64,000 bases of DNA from Tissierella praeacuta DSM 18095. GTDB taxonomy: Bacteria > Bacillota > Clostridia > Tissierellales > Tissierellaceae. This document shows, one piece after another, positions 55,431 through 63,623 of this stretch (within the stretch, counting starts at the first letter, position 1; each line of letters begins with the position of its first letter). Under the pieces are notes generated by a model. The model made no database searches. It was not told the DNA's origin and worked only from the letters and a program-made list of their open reading frames with translations. A program made the position numbers and the translations under genes. Location of the stretch: assembly GCF_900128955.1 (NCBI RefSeq), contig NZ_FQTY01000004.1, positions 160,002 to 224,001 of the forward strand, read 5' to 3'.

Positions 55431-57086
55431 CTATAATTCTTTAATATTTGTCAAGGTATTTGTAATTGGTGGAACTACTTGTTTTTTTCTTGAAAGTACT
55501 CCTGGTGCATAAAATGAGTTGTTAACAAGGCTTTTTCCAAATGCCTTTGCCACTAATTCTTTGTTATGCCCCACCACTACCATTTCCGAAGCCTCTTTGA
55601 ATATATCTGTTAACATCAATATAAATATAGAATATCCTCTTTCTTCTGCTCTTTCTTCCATTAATGATATTAAGTCACATTTCATATCCTTTAGGCTATC
55701 TGGATCCATAGTATATACTTGAGCAATCCCTATCTTATCTTCATCTATAGTAAAAGTTTTGAAATCTTCACTAAGTAATTCCTGAGGTGTTTTTCCAACT
55801 AAGGAAGTACCTGCTTTAAACATCTCCATTGCAAATTTCTCTACGTCTAAATCTGCTATTCTTGCCAATCTTTCCAATATCATTCTATCAACATTAGTTG
55901 ATGTAGGAGATCTAAATAATAAAGTATCGGATATTATAGCTGCCGAAAGTATTCCTGCTATTTTTTTTGAAGGTCTTCTTCCATTTTCAAATAATATGGA
56001 GGCTATTATAGTAGATGTACTTCCTACAGGTTCATTTCTAAAATATATAGGATTCCCCGTAAATACATCTGCAACTCTATGGTGGTCAATAATCTCTAGT
56101 ATTTCACATTCTTCTAAGCCATCTACTGATTGACTGCGTTCATTGTGATCAACTAAGATTACTTTCTTCTTCATACTAGATATTAAATGATATCTAGATA
56201 TTAAGCCAACTACTTTATTGTTATTATCATCATCTATTACTGGGTAAGATCTATATCTTGTTTGTGACATCTTTTCCTTTACATTGTCCACTAAATCATC
56301 AAGAGTGAATAACTCTAAATTATCCTTTGACATTACATGGCTAACAGGAATAGATTGAGTTATTAACCTAGAAGTAGTAAATGTATCATAGGGAGTAGCT
56401 ATTATAGTTATACCTTTTTCCCTTCCTAAAGTTATTATATCTTCATCTACCTTGATATTCCCAGTTACAATCATTAAAGAGATACTGCTACTTACTGCTA
56501 GTTCCTGTGCATCCTTTCTATTTCCGCATATAACTATATCATTTTCTTCTATATATTCTCCTGCAGATTTAGGTTCCATAGCTAGAACCAAAATCTTACC
56601 TGTAAGGGGTTTTACTTCATTTGGAATTGTAATTATCTTAGCAGACAAAGTATCTACAATATTATCTATAGAAGTGCCTGATTTCCCTAAAATGCCGTTA
56701 TCCCATACATCTATATATGATCCTATTATATCTGATATTGTTACAATACCTGCTAGTTGCTCATTTTCATCTATTACAGGAAGACTGTTCAAATTGTTTT
56801 TCTTCATCAATTCTAAAGCCATACGTAATGATATATCTGGACTAATGGGAGCAATTTTATCAAAATCTAAGTCTTCAACACTTAATCTCACAGTTTCTAG
56901 AAGGATGGGCATTTGAACTCCAAAATATTCTAAAACAAACTGTGTTTCTCTATTTATTTCTCCAAGCCTAACAGGAATAGCGTTGATATCTCCATTGGCA
57001 TTTTTATATTCCGCATAAGCTAAAGCCGCACATATTGAGTCTGAATCAGGATTTTTATGACCTGTTATATATACTGTTTCTTTCAT
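55431..57086 (-). CDS. manganese-dependent inorganic pyrophosphatase with CBS and DRTGG domains
   Basis: A family II (DHH/DHHA2) pyrophosphatase of 551 residues, splitting PPi to drive biosynthesis. Metal-site motifs VYITGHKNPDSDSICAALAY at the start, VDHNERSQSVDG and EIIDHHRVADV later. Between them are two CBS motifs (about 65-125 and 250-305) separated by a DRTGG domain (about 135-240), the known nucleotide-regulated form. I use ATG 57086, behind GTGGAGG; the GTG start four codons upstream is part of that Shine-Dalgarno. Confidence 0.93.
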   Translation of the reverse strand: MKETVYITGHKNPDSDSICAALAYAEYKNANGDINAIPVRLGEINRETQFVLEYFGVQMPILLETVRLSVEDLDFDKIAPISPDISLRMALELMKKNNLNSLPVIDENEQLAGIVTISDIIGSYIDVWDNGILGKSGTSIDNIVDTLSAKIITIPNEVKPLTGKILVLAMEPKSAGEYIEENDIVICGNRKDAQELAVSSSISLMIVTGNIKVDEDIITLGREKGITIIATPYDTFTTSRLITQSIPVSHVMSKDNLELFTLDDLVDNVKEKMSQTRYRSYPVIDDDNNNKVVGLISRYHLISSMKKKVILVDHNERSQSVDGLEECEILEIIDHHRVADVFTGNPIYFRNEPVGSTSTIIASILFENGRRPSKKIAGILSAAIISDTLLFRSPTSTNVDRMILERLARIADLDVEKFAMEMFKAGTSLVGKTPQELLSEDFKTFTIDEDKIGIAQVYTMDPDSLKDMKCDLISLMEERAEERGYSIFILMLTDIFKEASEMVVVGHNKELVAKAFGKSLVNNSFYAPGVLSRKKQVVPPITNTLTNIKEL

Positions 57087-57156
57087 ATTTTCCTCCACTA
57101 TCGTTTATCTTTAGTTCATATTATACCACTAAAATATTAATATTAAATTATAAAAA

Positions 57157-57175
57157 GCTGATGTAAGACATCAAC
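57157..57175 (-). terminator. terminator of the selenoprotein gene
   Basis: GCTGATGT (57157-57164) and ACATCAAC (57168-57175) pair around a 3-nt loop, followed on the minus strand by five T. It is 4 bp past the selenoprotein stop, supporting that gene as a real transcription unit. Confidence 0.65.
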
Positions 57176-57178
57176 CTT

Positions 57179-57436
57179 TTATATATCTAACTCATTATAA
57201 TCAAAAATAATTCTTTCTCCATCATTTATAACTATACAAGGTAATCCTACTCTTCCAGATTCCTTAACCTCTTTAAATTCTTCATAATTGTCCCTATACT
57301 TCAAAAACCTTTTTAAATTTAGCATACCTTCTGAAATATCTAAATATAAAAACTTAATATCATGACTTGAAAGATACTCTTTCGCAGGCTCACAATCTGG
57401 TCAATATTTACTTCCAAATACAATTACTTTTTTCAT
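57179..57436 (-). CDS. glutaredoxin-like selenoprotein with in-frame UGA (UxxC active site)
   Basis: Not seen by ordinary ORF calling because codon 12 is TGA (57401-57403). Read through as selenocysteine, the frame gives 85 residues: MKKVIVFGSKY-U-PDC, then EPAKEYLSSHDIKFLYLDIS, EGMLNLKRFLKYRDNYEEFK, EVKESGRVGLPCIVINDGER and IIFDYNELDI. The beta-alpha-beta start, U-P-D-C in the place of the redox C-x-x-C, the SGRVGLP cis-proline region and the FLDIS/RD-x-F spacing are those of small clostridial glutaredoxin-related proteins whose ordinary forms have CPDC. Selenocysteine at the first redox position is exactly where it would act. ATG 57436 is 8 nt after AAGGAG, with a promoter upstream and a terminator after the stop. 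A SECIS-like hairpin follows the UGA. The alternative, a nonsense mutation, is less likely because the rest of the frame is intact. Likely role: thiol-disulfide exchange or peroxide defence. Confidence 0.85.
57363..57403 (-). promoter_or_regulatory. candidate bacterial SECIS element
   Basis: Starting at the UGA, bases 57400-57403 (TGAC) can pair with 57363-57366 (GTCA). Inside, GAAAG (57379-57383) and CTTTC (57369-57373) form a 5-bp stem closing the loop AGTAT. The apical loop begins 22 nt after the UGA and has a G among its first two bases, as described for bacterial SECIS. Inferred by hand folding. Confidence 0.55.
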
Positions 57437-57492
57437 TTGCATCTCTCCTTACTTAAATTATTAATTCTATCTATGACCTGTATTTTAACATT

Positions 57493-57521
57493 ATTATACC
57501 TTATAGTTTTATATTTTTGAA
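57493..57521 (-). promoter_or_regulatory. promoter of the selenoprotein gene
   Basis: On the minus strand TTCAAA (57516-57521), 17 bp, then a perfect TATAAT (57493-57498). The transcript would begin about 50 nt before the ATG. Confidence 0.5.
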
Positions 57522-57552
57522 CCCTCCATCTTCTTTTTATTCTTCTAAATAA

Positions 57553-57595
57553 AATAACTATCATTTTAGTGTAAAACACCAAAATGATAGTTATT
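57553..57595 (-). terminator. terminator of the flavin reductase gene
   Basis: A stem of about 19 bp with one mismatch (57553-57572 with 57576-57595) directly follows the reductase stop and ends in a T-rich tract on the minus strand. Confidence 0.75.
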
Positions 57596-57599
57596 AAAT

Positions 57600-59384
57600 C
57601 TATTTAGCTGCATTTTGTCCAGCAATTCTACCGAATACTGTGATATCGGCAAGTGCATTGCTACCTAATCTATTTGCCCCTTGAACTCCTCCTGTTACTT
57701 CTCCTGCTGCATATAACCCTTCTATTACATTTCCTTCTTTATTTAATACTTGGGCCTTTGTATTGATTTTTATACCACCCATTGTATGATGAACAGCTGG
57801 AGTTGCCTTTAATATATAAAATGGTCCAACTTCTATAGTTGAAGGTAAACTTCTTTTATTAAATTCTGGATCCTTTCCATCTGCTACATATCCATTATAT
57901 TTATCAACAGTTTTTTGCAATTCTACTGCATCTATTCCAAAGAATTCAGCAGCTTCTTTTATAGTATCTGCTTTTACTAATAAATCATTTTTATATAAGT
58001 AATCAAGTTCTGGTTCATGGTTTTCTTGTAATTTACTTGCTTCAAATCCCTTTTGGTCAATTAATTCGTAACATACATGTCCTGTCTGAGCTTTAATAGC
58101 CATAGACATTACATCACGTCTTCCTAATTCCTCTACAAATCTTTTACCTTCCTTATTGACAATAACAGTATGTCCATATAACCTTGCATCATCATAATAA
58201 AGCAATGTACCTGTTAATGGATCGCATATTGGATATGTCTGAATATATTCCATACCTACTAAATCTGCACCCACTTTTTCAGCCATTGTAATACCATCTC
58301 CTGTACTGCCTGTTGAGTTGGTAGATAAAATTGTTTCATCTATATCAGGATTGTATTTCTTTCTCATTTCAATATTGGAGCCAAATCCTCCTGATGCTAT
58401 GATTACTGCCTTATTAGTATTGAAAGTATAATTTGTTTTTTCATCTTCTGCTTTTACTCCAACAACTTTCCCATTTTCATCTACAATTAAATCAGTTGCT
58501 TTAGTGTTTAAAAGAACAGAAATCCCCATACTTTCAGCCTTAGCTAATTGTTTAGTTATTATTTCCTTGCCGCTAGCACCTGCTGGGACTAAACTCCTTT
58601 TAACTGAATGTCCTCCAAAGAACATTAATTCATCTTCCCAAACAACTCCAACTTCATCTCTTAACCATTCAGCACCAGCTAAAGCATTCTCTGCTAATAC
58701 CCTGACTAATTCTTCATTTCCCTTATTATCCCCACCTTTTAGGGTATCTTGAATATGAAGTTCTATACTATCTTCAATGCCTTCTTTTTTCTGTAACCAG
58801 TTATTTGAACAGGCATATTCTGCACCTGATATCAAAGTGTTTCCACCAGCCATAGGCATTTTCTCTAAAACTATTACATCAGCTCCTGCTGCTTTAGCTT
58901 CTATGGCAGCAGAAAGTCCTGCTCCACCAGCACCAATTACTACAACATCATGAGTTTTTATAACTTCTTCTTTACTTACACTACTAGCTGCAACATCTAT
59001 CTTTTTCAACATATCTGGTGTTGCACCTGCTGCTTTCAGTGCTGAATTTACTGCCTCTAAAAATCCATTGGAAGTAAAAGTACATCCTGAAACTCCATCT
59101 ACTTCAAGACTGTTTTGTGATATTATACTTTCTGTTAATGTTTCCATAGCAGTATCAAATCCTGGTGTTTCATTATGGTTTAATACTTTAATATCCGTAA
59201 TTGTATCATCTGCAATTGTTACCTCGACTTTTATCTCTCCACCTTTACCTGTACCAACACCCTCATATACACCATCCTTTATAGATGTTGCAGTGTTGCC
59301 ATTATTTACCTTTTCACTCTTATTACAACCTACCAAACCTATTACCATAGTAGCTACTAATAAAAATACTAAAAACTTTTTCAA
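57600..59384 (-). CDS. FMN-binding and FAD-dependent reductase lipoprotein (flavocytochrome c / urocanate reductase type)
   Basis: 594 residues. Lipoprotein signal with Cys20 (IGLVGC), an FMN_bind domain (about 38-118) whose SGCTFTS places the flavinylated Thr at 104, then a fumarate-reductase-type flavoprotein: DVVVIGAGGAGLSAA (147-161), LEKMPMAGGNTLISGAEYA, HHTMGGIKIN and GANRLGSNALADITVFGRIAG. No heme motif is present. Such proteins reduce an enoate (fumarate, urocanate, methacrylate and similar) outside the membrane as terminal electron acceptor. TTG start, 7 nt after GGAGGG. Divergent from a two-component system that probably senses the acceptor. Confidence 0.9.
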   Translation of the reverse strand: MKKFLVFLLVATMVIGLVGCNKSEKVNNGNTATSIKDGVYEGVGTGKGGEIKVEVTIADDTITDIKVLNHNETPGFDTAMETLTESIISQNSLEVDGVSGCTFTSNGFLEAVNSALKAAGATPDMLKKIDVAASSVSKEEVIKTHDVVVIGAGGAGLSAAIEAKAAGADVIVLEKMPMAGGNTLISGAEYACSNNWLQKKEGIEDSIELHIQDTLKGGDNKGNEELVRVLAENALAGAEWLRDEVGVVWEDELMFFGGHSVKRSLVPAGASGKEIITKQLAKAESMGISVLLNTKATDLIVDENGKVVGVKAEDEKTNYTFNTNKAVIIASGGFGSNIEMRKKYNPDIDETILSTNSTGSTGDGITMAEKVGADLVGMEYIQTYPICDPLTGTLLYYDDARLYGHTVIVNKEGKRFVEELGRRDVMSMAIKAQTGHVCYELIDQKGFEASKLQENHEPELDYLYKNDLLVKADTIKEAAEFFGIDAVELQKTVDKYNGYVADGKDPEFNKRSLPSTIEVGPFYILKATPAVHHTMGGIKINTKAQVLNKEGNVIEGLYAAGEVTGGVQGANRLGSNALADITVFGRIAGQNAAK

Positions 59385-59566
59385 CTTTTGTCCCTCCTAT
59401 TTATGTTAACTTATTGTTTATATTGTTATTAGTTTAACACAGATATTCTTTTTAGTATTTACACTGATATGTCTATTTTTGCACTTTAAAATACAGTATT
59501 TAAAAATATGAAAAAATCTTATATAATAATTATTAAGTTTAAATGTCTAAATTAAAGGTGGAAATC

Positions 59567-61291
59567 ATGTCTTTACGTTTAAAAATTATCTTAGTTTTTG
59601 TTTTATGTATAATACTTACCTTTTCTCCTCTATTATTTATATTGGAAACAAAAGTTAAAACTTTAAATATGGAACAACTTGAACATCAAACTTTACAATT
59701 AATCGATTCAAAGTCAATTGAAATTGGCTCTTGGTTAAATCAACGAATAAGCGAAATAAGAATTATACATGAATATGTTTCAACTAATGAATTTAATTTA
59801 ATGGCTTCAAGACTTTATTTGACTCGCTTAAATAAAGTTTTAAGTAAGCAATATGGAAATTTAAATGAAACATTTGCAATAGGTGCATTAGATGGATATG
59901 GATGGATAAATGATAATATTACTATTCATGTATCTAATAGAGATTACTTCAATAAAGTAATGTCTTCAGATGTAGAATATGTTATATCTAAACCATTAGT
60001 TTCTAAATCTGATAATACTCCTATTTTTATTATTTGTTATCCTATTATAAATGATAAAAATAAAAAAATAGGATTTATTAATGGTGCTGTTAATTTAGAA
60101 AAAATTTCTGAAATAGCAAGTAGTATTGATGTCTATAATGGATTTTCTTGGATTATGAATAAGGATATGGATATTTATTCTATTTCAAAGGATATTTTGA
60201 CTAATAAATATATTTCTACAGAAGAATTAAATAAAATAGTTAAGAAATCTAAAGAAATAAACTCTGGAAGAATTTCCTTGAAAAATATATATAATAAAGA
60301 TGCAACATTGTTCTTTTCCTCCATTCCTTATACAGAAGATTGGATATTATGTACTATAATAGAAAATAATTATATTCATGCTCAAACTAACAATATAATT
60401 AACTTAGTCATTATTCTAGGAATAATCTTGCTATTCTTTTCTATTTTACTGGCAATTATTATTTCTGGTACTCTTGTAAAGCCAATATATAAATTAAAAA
60501 ATCACATGGTAGAAGTGTCCAACGGAAACTTAGATTCCTATTATGAAACTAAAAATAATGATGAAATTTCTATTTTAGGTAAAGTTTTTAATCAAATGCT
60601 TATGGATATAAAAAAATTAATAAATCAAGTATATAAAGTCCAAACCCAAAAAAGAAATGCTGAGTTAAGAGTATTACAATCTCAAATAAATCCCCATTTT
60701 TTATATAATACACTAGATACAATTCAGTGGAAAGCTTTAGAGTATAAGGCCTTTGACGTTGCCGATATGATTAATTCTTTATCAATATTTTTTAGAATAT
60801 CCTTAAGTGATGGAAAAGAATTCATTACAATATCAGATGAAATAGAACATGTACGCAATTATTTGGAAATTCAAAAAACACGTTATAAAGATAAAATTAG
60901 TTATAGCATTAACCTAAAGGAATCAATTTCTCAAAATTTAGTACCTAAAATGATTATACAACCTTTAGTAGAAAACTCTATTTATCATGGACTAAAGCTT
61001 AAAAAGCAAAAAGGAATTATTAATATAAATGTATTATCTGAAAATGATTATATTATTATAGAAGTTATAGATAATGGTATAGGTATGAATCATAAAATGC
61101 TTGCTACAACTAAAGATAATTTATATAATTCTATTGAATCTGAGCATTATGGATTGTATAATATCAACGAACGTTTAAAGCTTACTTTCAAAGATAAATA
61201 TAATATTGATATTGACAGTGAATTTGGAAAAGGAACTAAAGTATTGTTAAAGATACCAAAAATAAGTGAGGGGTTTCAATGTTTAGAATAG
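59567..61291 (+). CDS. sensor histidine kinase, YesM/LytS-like, with extracellular Cache-type domain
   Basis: 574 residues from ATG 59567, 6 nt after AAAGGTGG. Two membrane helices (about 7-25 and 277-300) bracket an extracellular domain of about 250 residues with double-Cache character (VHVSNRDYF-like IHVSNRDYFNKVMSS, and IGFINGAVNL). Inside are HAMP, a His_kinase domain with LQSQINPHFLYNTLDTIQW (phosphorylated His about 376) and a HATPase domain (VENSIYHGLKLKKQ, DNGIGM, YGLYNINERLKL). Such dCache domains bind small organic ligands; the nearby reductase suggests its substrate. It overlaps the regulator gene by 13 bp. Confidence 0.92.
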   Translation: MSLRLKIILVFVLCIILTFSPLLFILETKVKTLNMEQLEHQTLQLIDSKSIEIGSWLNQRISEIRIIHEYVSTNEFNLMASRLYLTRLNKVLSKQYGNLNETFAIGALDGYGWINDNITIHVSNRDYFNKVMSSDVEYVISKPLVSKSDNTPIFIICYPIINDKNKKIGFINGAVNLEKISEIASSIDVYNGFSWIMNKDMDIYSISKDILTNKYISTEELNKIVKKSKEINSGRISLKNIYNKDATLFFSSIPYTEDWILCTIIENNYIHAQTNNIINLVIILGIILLFFSILLAIIISGTLVKPIYKLKNHMVEVSNGNLDSYYETKNNDEISILGKVFNQMLMDIKKLINQVYKVQTQKRNAELRVLQSQINPHFLYNTLDTIQWKALEYKAFDVADMINSLSIFFRISLSDGKEFITISDEIEHVRNYLEIQKTRYKDKISYSINLKESISQNLVPKMIIQPLVENSIYHGLKLKKQKGIININVLSENDYIIIEVIDNGIGMNHKMLATTKDNLYNSIESEHYGLYNINERLKLTFKDKYNIDIDSEFGKGTKVLLKIPKISEGFQCLE

Positions 61292-62043
61292 TCATAGCCG
61301 ATGATGAAGAAATAATACGCAACGGTTTAAAAAATTTAATTGAATCTTATGATTTGGATTTATCAGTTGTTGGTACAGCTCAAGATGGAGAAGAAGCTCT
61401 ACAGTTAGTGAATATATACCAACCTGAAATTATTTTAATGGACATCAATATGCCTTTTATCAATGGTCTTGAAGTGATAGAAAAAGTTAAAGAAATTGTT
61501 CCTAATTCCAAGATAATTATTATATCAGGATATGATCAATTTGAATATGCACAGAAAGCATTAGAACTTGGAGTATTTAGTTACTTACTTAAACCTATAC
61601 AATATAGAAACTTTAAAAATATTATTGTTAAAGCCATGGACTCCTATTGTGAAAGAATGTGGGAAATAAATAAATTGAAGGAAATAGATGGTGATAATAT
61701 TAGTCAAAAATGTGTTGGAAATCAAGCAATTAATTATATAAAGGAAAATTTTACTAGAAATGATCTAACATTAAATCTTATAGCTGAAAATTTGCATATA
61801 AGTCAGTCCTATCTTACTAGATTAATAAAACAAAAAACAGGAGCCAACTTCACTGATTACCTTAATAAACTAAGAATTAATATGTCTATAAATCTTCTAT
61901 TGGATAAAGATAAAGACTATACCATACATGACATTTCAAATATGGTTGGTTACAGCACCCAGCATTATTTTAGTAGAGCCTTTAAAAATTATATGGGACT
62001 TTCACCTAATCAATATAGAAATAAAAATTCTATCAAGAATTAA
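61279..62043 (+). CDS. response regulator with AraC-type DNA-binding domain (YesN-like)
   Basis: 254 residues: receiver domain (about 1-120; acidic pair ADDEE, phospho-acceptor Asp55 in ILMDINMP, Lys105 in YLLKPIQ) and AraC helix-turn-helix pair (about 150-250: LNLIAENLHISQSYLTRLIK, and IHDISNMVGYSTQHYFSRAF). Partner of the kinase just upstream. Probable activator of the divergent reductase gene. Confidence 0.94.
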   Translation: MFRIVIADDEEIIRNGLKNLIESYDLDLSVVGTAQDGEEALQLVNIYQPEIILMDINMPFINGLEVIEKVKEIVPNSKIIIISGYDQFEYAQKALELGVFSYLLKPIQYRNFKNIIVKAMDSYCERMWEINKLKEIDGDNISQKCVGNQAINYIKENFTRNDLTLNLIAENLHISQSYLTRLIKQKTGANFTDYLNKLRINMSINLLLDKDKDYTIHDISNMVGYSTQHYFSRAFKNYMGLSPNQYRNKNSIKN

Positions 62044-62135
62044 ATTCTCGGAAATACTTCAGCTTTCATTATTTTTTCAATAACAGCTGATTTATTTCCA
62101 ATTCATATCTATTACCACAATTCAAATAAAATTTT

Positions 62136-62675
62136 CTAAGCTTCTTTAAATTTTGTAGTAGTAATCTTACCATCTACTTTGCTTAAAGTTTTAACTTTCA
62201 ACGTTGGATTGATTACGTCAAATTGTGCTATAATATCTTCAAATATTTTAAATTCTTTTCTTTTAATTACAACTTCTATTTGATATCTCTTTTTCTCATC
62301 GTTTCCTCCAACAAGAAAGTTATTAACTGTATATCCTGTTTCTCTAAGTTTCTTTGCTATTTCCATAACCTTGTCTTTATCACTTAAAAATAAATCTACT
62401 TCTAAAATTCCCAAAGCTAATCTATCTTCAATTTTACCACCTATAAAAACTCCCGCCGTTCTTCCTAAAGCATATGCTACAGTAAATTGAATACCATCTG
62501 AGCTAGTAACTTTACTAACAATAGTTGCAAAAATCATGGCATCTGCAAAAACTAATAAATAAACTGGATTCATAATTTTTTTAGACATTAATATTGTCTT
62601 TAGTGTTGCTAAAATATTTGTAAAAGCAGTCACTAAAAACAAACCTACAAGTGCAAATATAACATTTATTCCCAT
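62136..62675 (-). CDS. UPF0316 / DUF5698-DUF2179 membrane protein
   Basis: 179 residues with three N-terminal membrane helices (FALVGLFLVTAFTNILATLK, PVYLLVFADAMIFATIVSKV, FTVAYALGRTAGVFIG) and a C-terminal cytoplasmic DUF2179 domain (about 110-175). This is the UPF0316 (YebE-like) architecture; function unknown. The start follows AAGGAGGTG. Confidence 0.88.
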   Translation of the reverse strand: MGINVIFALVGLFLVTAFTNILATLKTILMSKKIMNPVYLLVFADAMIFATIVSKVTSSDGIQFTVAYALGRTAGVFIGGKIEDRLALGILEVDLFLSDKDKVMEIAKKLRETGYTVNNFLVGGNDEKKRYQIEVVIKRKEFKIFEDIIAQFDVINPTLKVKTLSKVDGKITTTKFKEA

Positions 62676-62709
62676 TTAAACACCTCCTTTTTAATTTTTA
62701 TATCACAAA

Positions 62710-62736
62710 AACTAATATACAAATTGTATATTAGTT
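62710..62736. repeat. perfect inverted repeat upstream of the UPF0316 gene
   Basis: ACTAATATAC (62711-62720) and GTATATTAGT (62726-62735) with a 5-bp spacer, extended by one pair at each end, lie 36 bp before the UPF0316 start. It could be a repressor operator. Confidence 0.4.
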
Positions 62737-62741
62737 AGCAA

Positions 62742-62858
62742 TTAATTAGTCGTATTCCTATTTAATAATCCAAATGGAAAATTCAAGATTGAATAAATCT
62801 GATACCCTTTCGGGACATATAGGGATAAAGCAAATGGTTCATAGCTAAAAATCACCAT
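62742..62858 (-). CDS. possible micro-ORF (38 codons)
   Basis: A minus-strand frame from ATG 62858 reads MVIFSYEPFALSLYVPKGYQ then IYSILNFPFGLLNRNTTN. Composition (Pro, Gly, aromatic) is unlike chance translation of this AT-rich DNA. The Shine-Dalgarno is weak and there is no family match I can name, so it may instead be a remnant or part of a conserved DNA element. Confidence 0.2.
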   Translation of the reverse strand: MVIFSYEPFALSLYVPKGYQIYSILNFPFGLLNRNTTN

Positions 62859-63064
62859 TATAACTTTAAAATAAAGATAAGATTGATGTAAAAATTATTT
62901 TAAATACTTTAACTAAGTTCCAACCATTAATCTAACTATATTAGTATACTACATATCTTAATTATTTGCAAATTACAATTTGTTTTTACATCTCATTATT
63001 TTATATCAAATATATATTGTATAGAATTATCATACTTTATATAGAAAAACACTTAAAAAAACTG

Positions 63065-63093
63065 TTGACATTATCATATTAAAGTGTTATCAT
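63065..63093 (+). promoter_or_regulatory. sigma-A promoter of the T-box leader
   Basis: TTGACA (63065-63070), 17 bp, TATCAT (63088-63093). The transcript would begin near 63100, at the base of the T-box leader. Confidence 0.65.
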
Positions 63094-63109
63094 TTTTTTT
63101 AATATTAAA

Positions 63110-63389
63110 AATGCTTTGATGGAGAGAAAGATATCTAAACTTATTTACAGAGAGTTGGAAAAGGTGAAAACCAACATTAAGAAGATATGTAATATTCACT
63201 CCTAAGCTGATTCGTTAAACCCATTCTGCAAGTAGACGAATCCGAAAACCCATCGTTATAGGGGATAGGACTGTTAGGTCTGATTGAGTGATGACTTTTT
63301 GTCATAATTAGGGTGGTACCACGGAGATAAAATCTTTCGTCCCTATAAATATATAAAATTATATTTATAGGGATTGAAAGATTTTTTTT
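63110..63389 (+). ncRNA. T-box leader, probable phenylalanine specifier (UUC)
   Basis: The T-box AGGGTGGTACCACGG (from 63310) and a long terminator (AAATCTTTC...CCCTATAAATATA with its mirror, 63329-63389, then a T-run) are clear. Stem I folds with base helix GGAG (63121-63124) / CTCC (63199-63202) and upper helix ATATCT (63131-63136) / AGATAT (63183-63188). In the specifier loop, TTC (63195-63197) followed by A98 lies where the specifier codon belongs, reading Phe. UGGU in the antiterminator bulge fits a tRNA with A73. TAT (Tyr) in the same loop is a less likely alternative. Confidence 0.9.
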
Positions 63390-63390
63390 T

Positions 63391-63540
63391 ATGACCTAAC
63401 ACAACAAAGGTTGTAAGTTAATGTAGGTCAGCACCAACCTTAATGTAGAATTTATCATGGTAGTCCCAGTTAGGGTCAAATCTATAGGAGCTTAGCCAGT
63501 GAATAGATTTGAGTTGCGAAACTACGTGAGGTTACTTAAG
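63391..63540 (+). ncRNA. possible structured RNA between T-box terminator and transporter gene
   Basis: Hand folding finds TGACCTA (63392-63398) / TAGGTCA (63424-63430); an alternative AAGGTTG (63407-63413) / CAACCTT (63435-63441); then a three-way arrangement GTAGT (63460-63464) / ACTAC (63521-63525) enclosing CCC/GGG and CAAATCTAT (63477-63485) / ATAGATTTG (63503-63511). TTAATGTAG occurs twice (63418, 63440). Base composition is more balanced than the flanks. I could not match it to a known riboswitch. Confidence 0.35.
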
Positions 63541-63623
63541 AAAATTCTAATTATCTAATTGCATTCAATCTATGCCAATTATCCTATAAATCCTATTAAT
63601 TACATTACAAGGAGGATAAAAAA

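Noticed and set aside
57179..57436. Interpretation of the in-frame TGA as a nonsense mutation making a pseudogene
   Set aside because: All remaining 84 codons are intact and protein-like, the TGA is exactly at the redox-Cys position, and expression signals and a SECIS-like hairpin are present.
63391..63540. A known riboswitch class (TPP, FMN, cobalamin, lysine, THF, guanidine) or group I/II intron downstream of the T-box
   Set aside because: None of the conserved core sequences of these classes could be found by eye.
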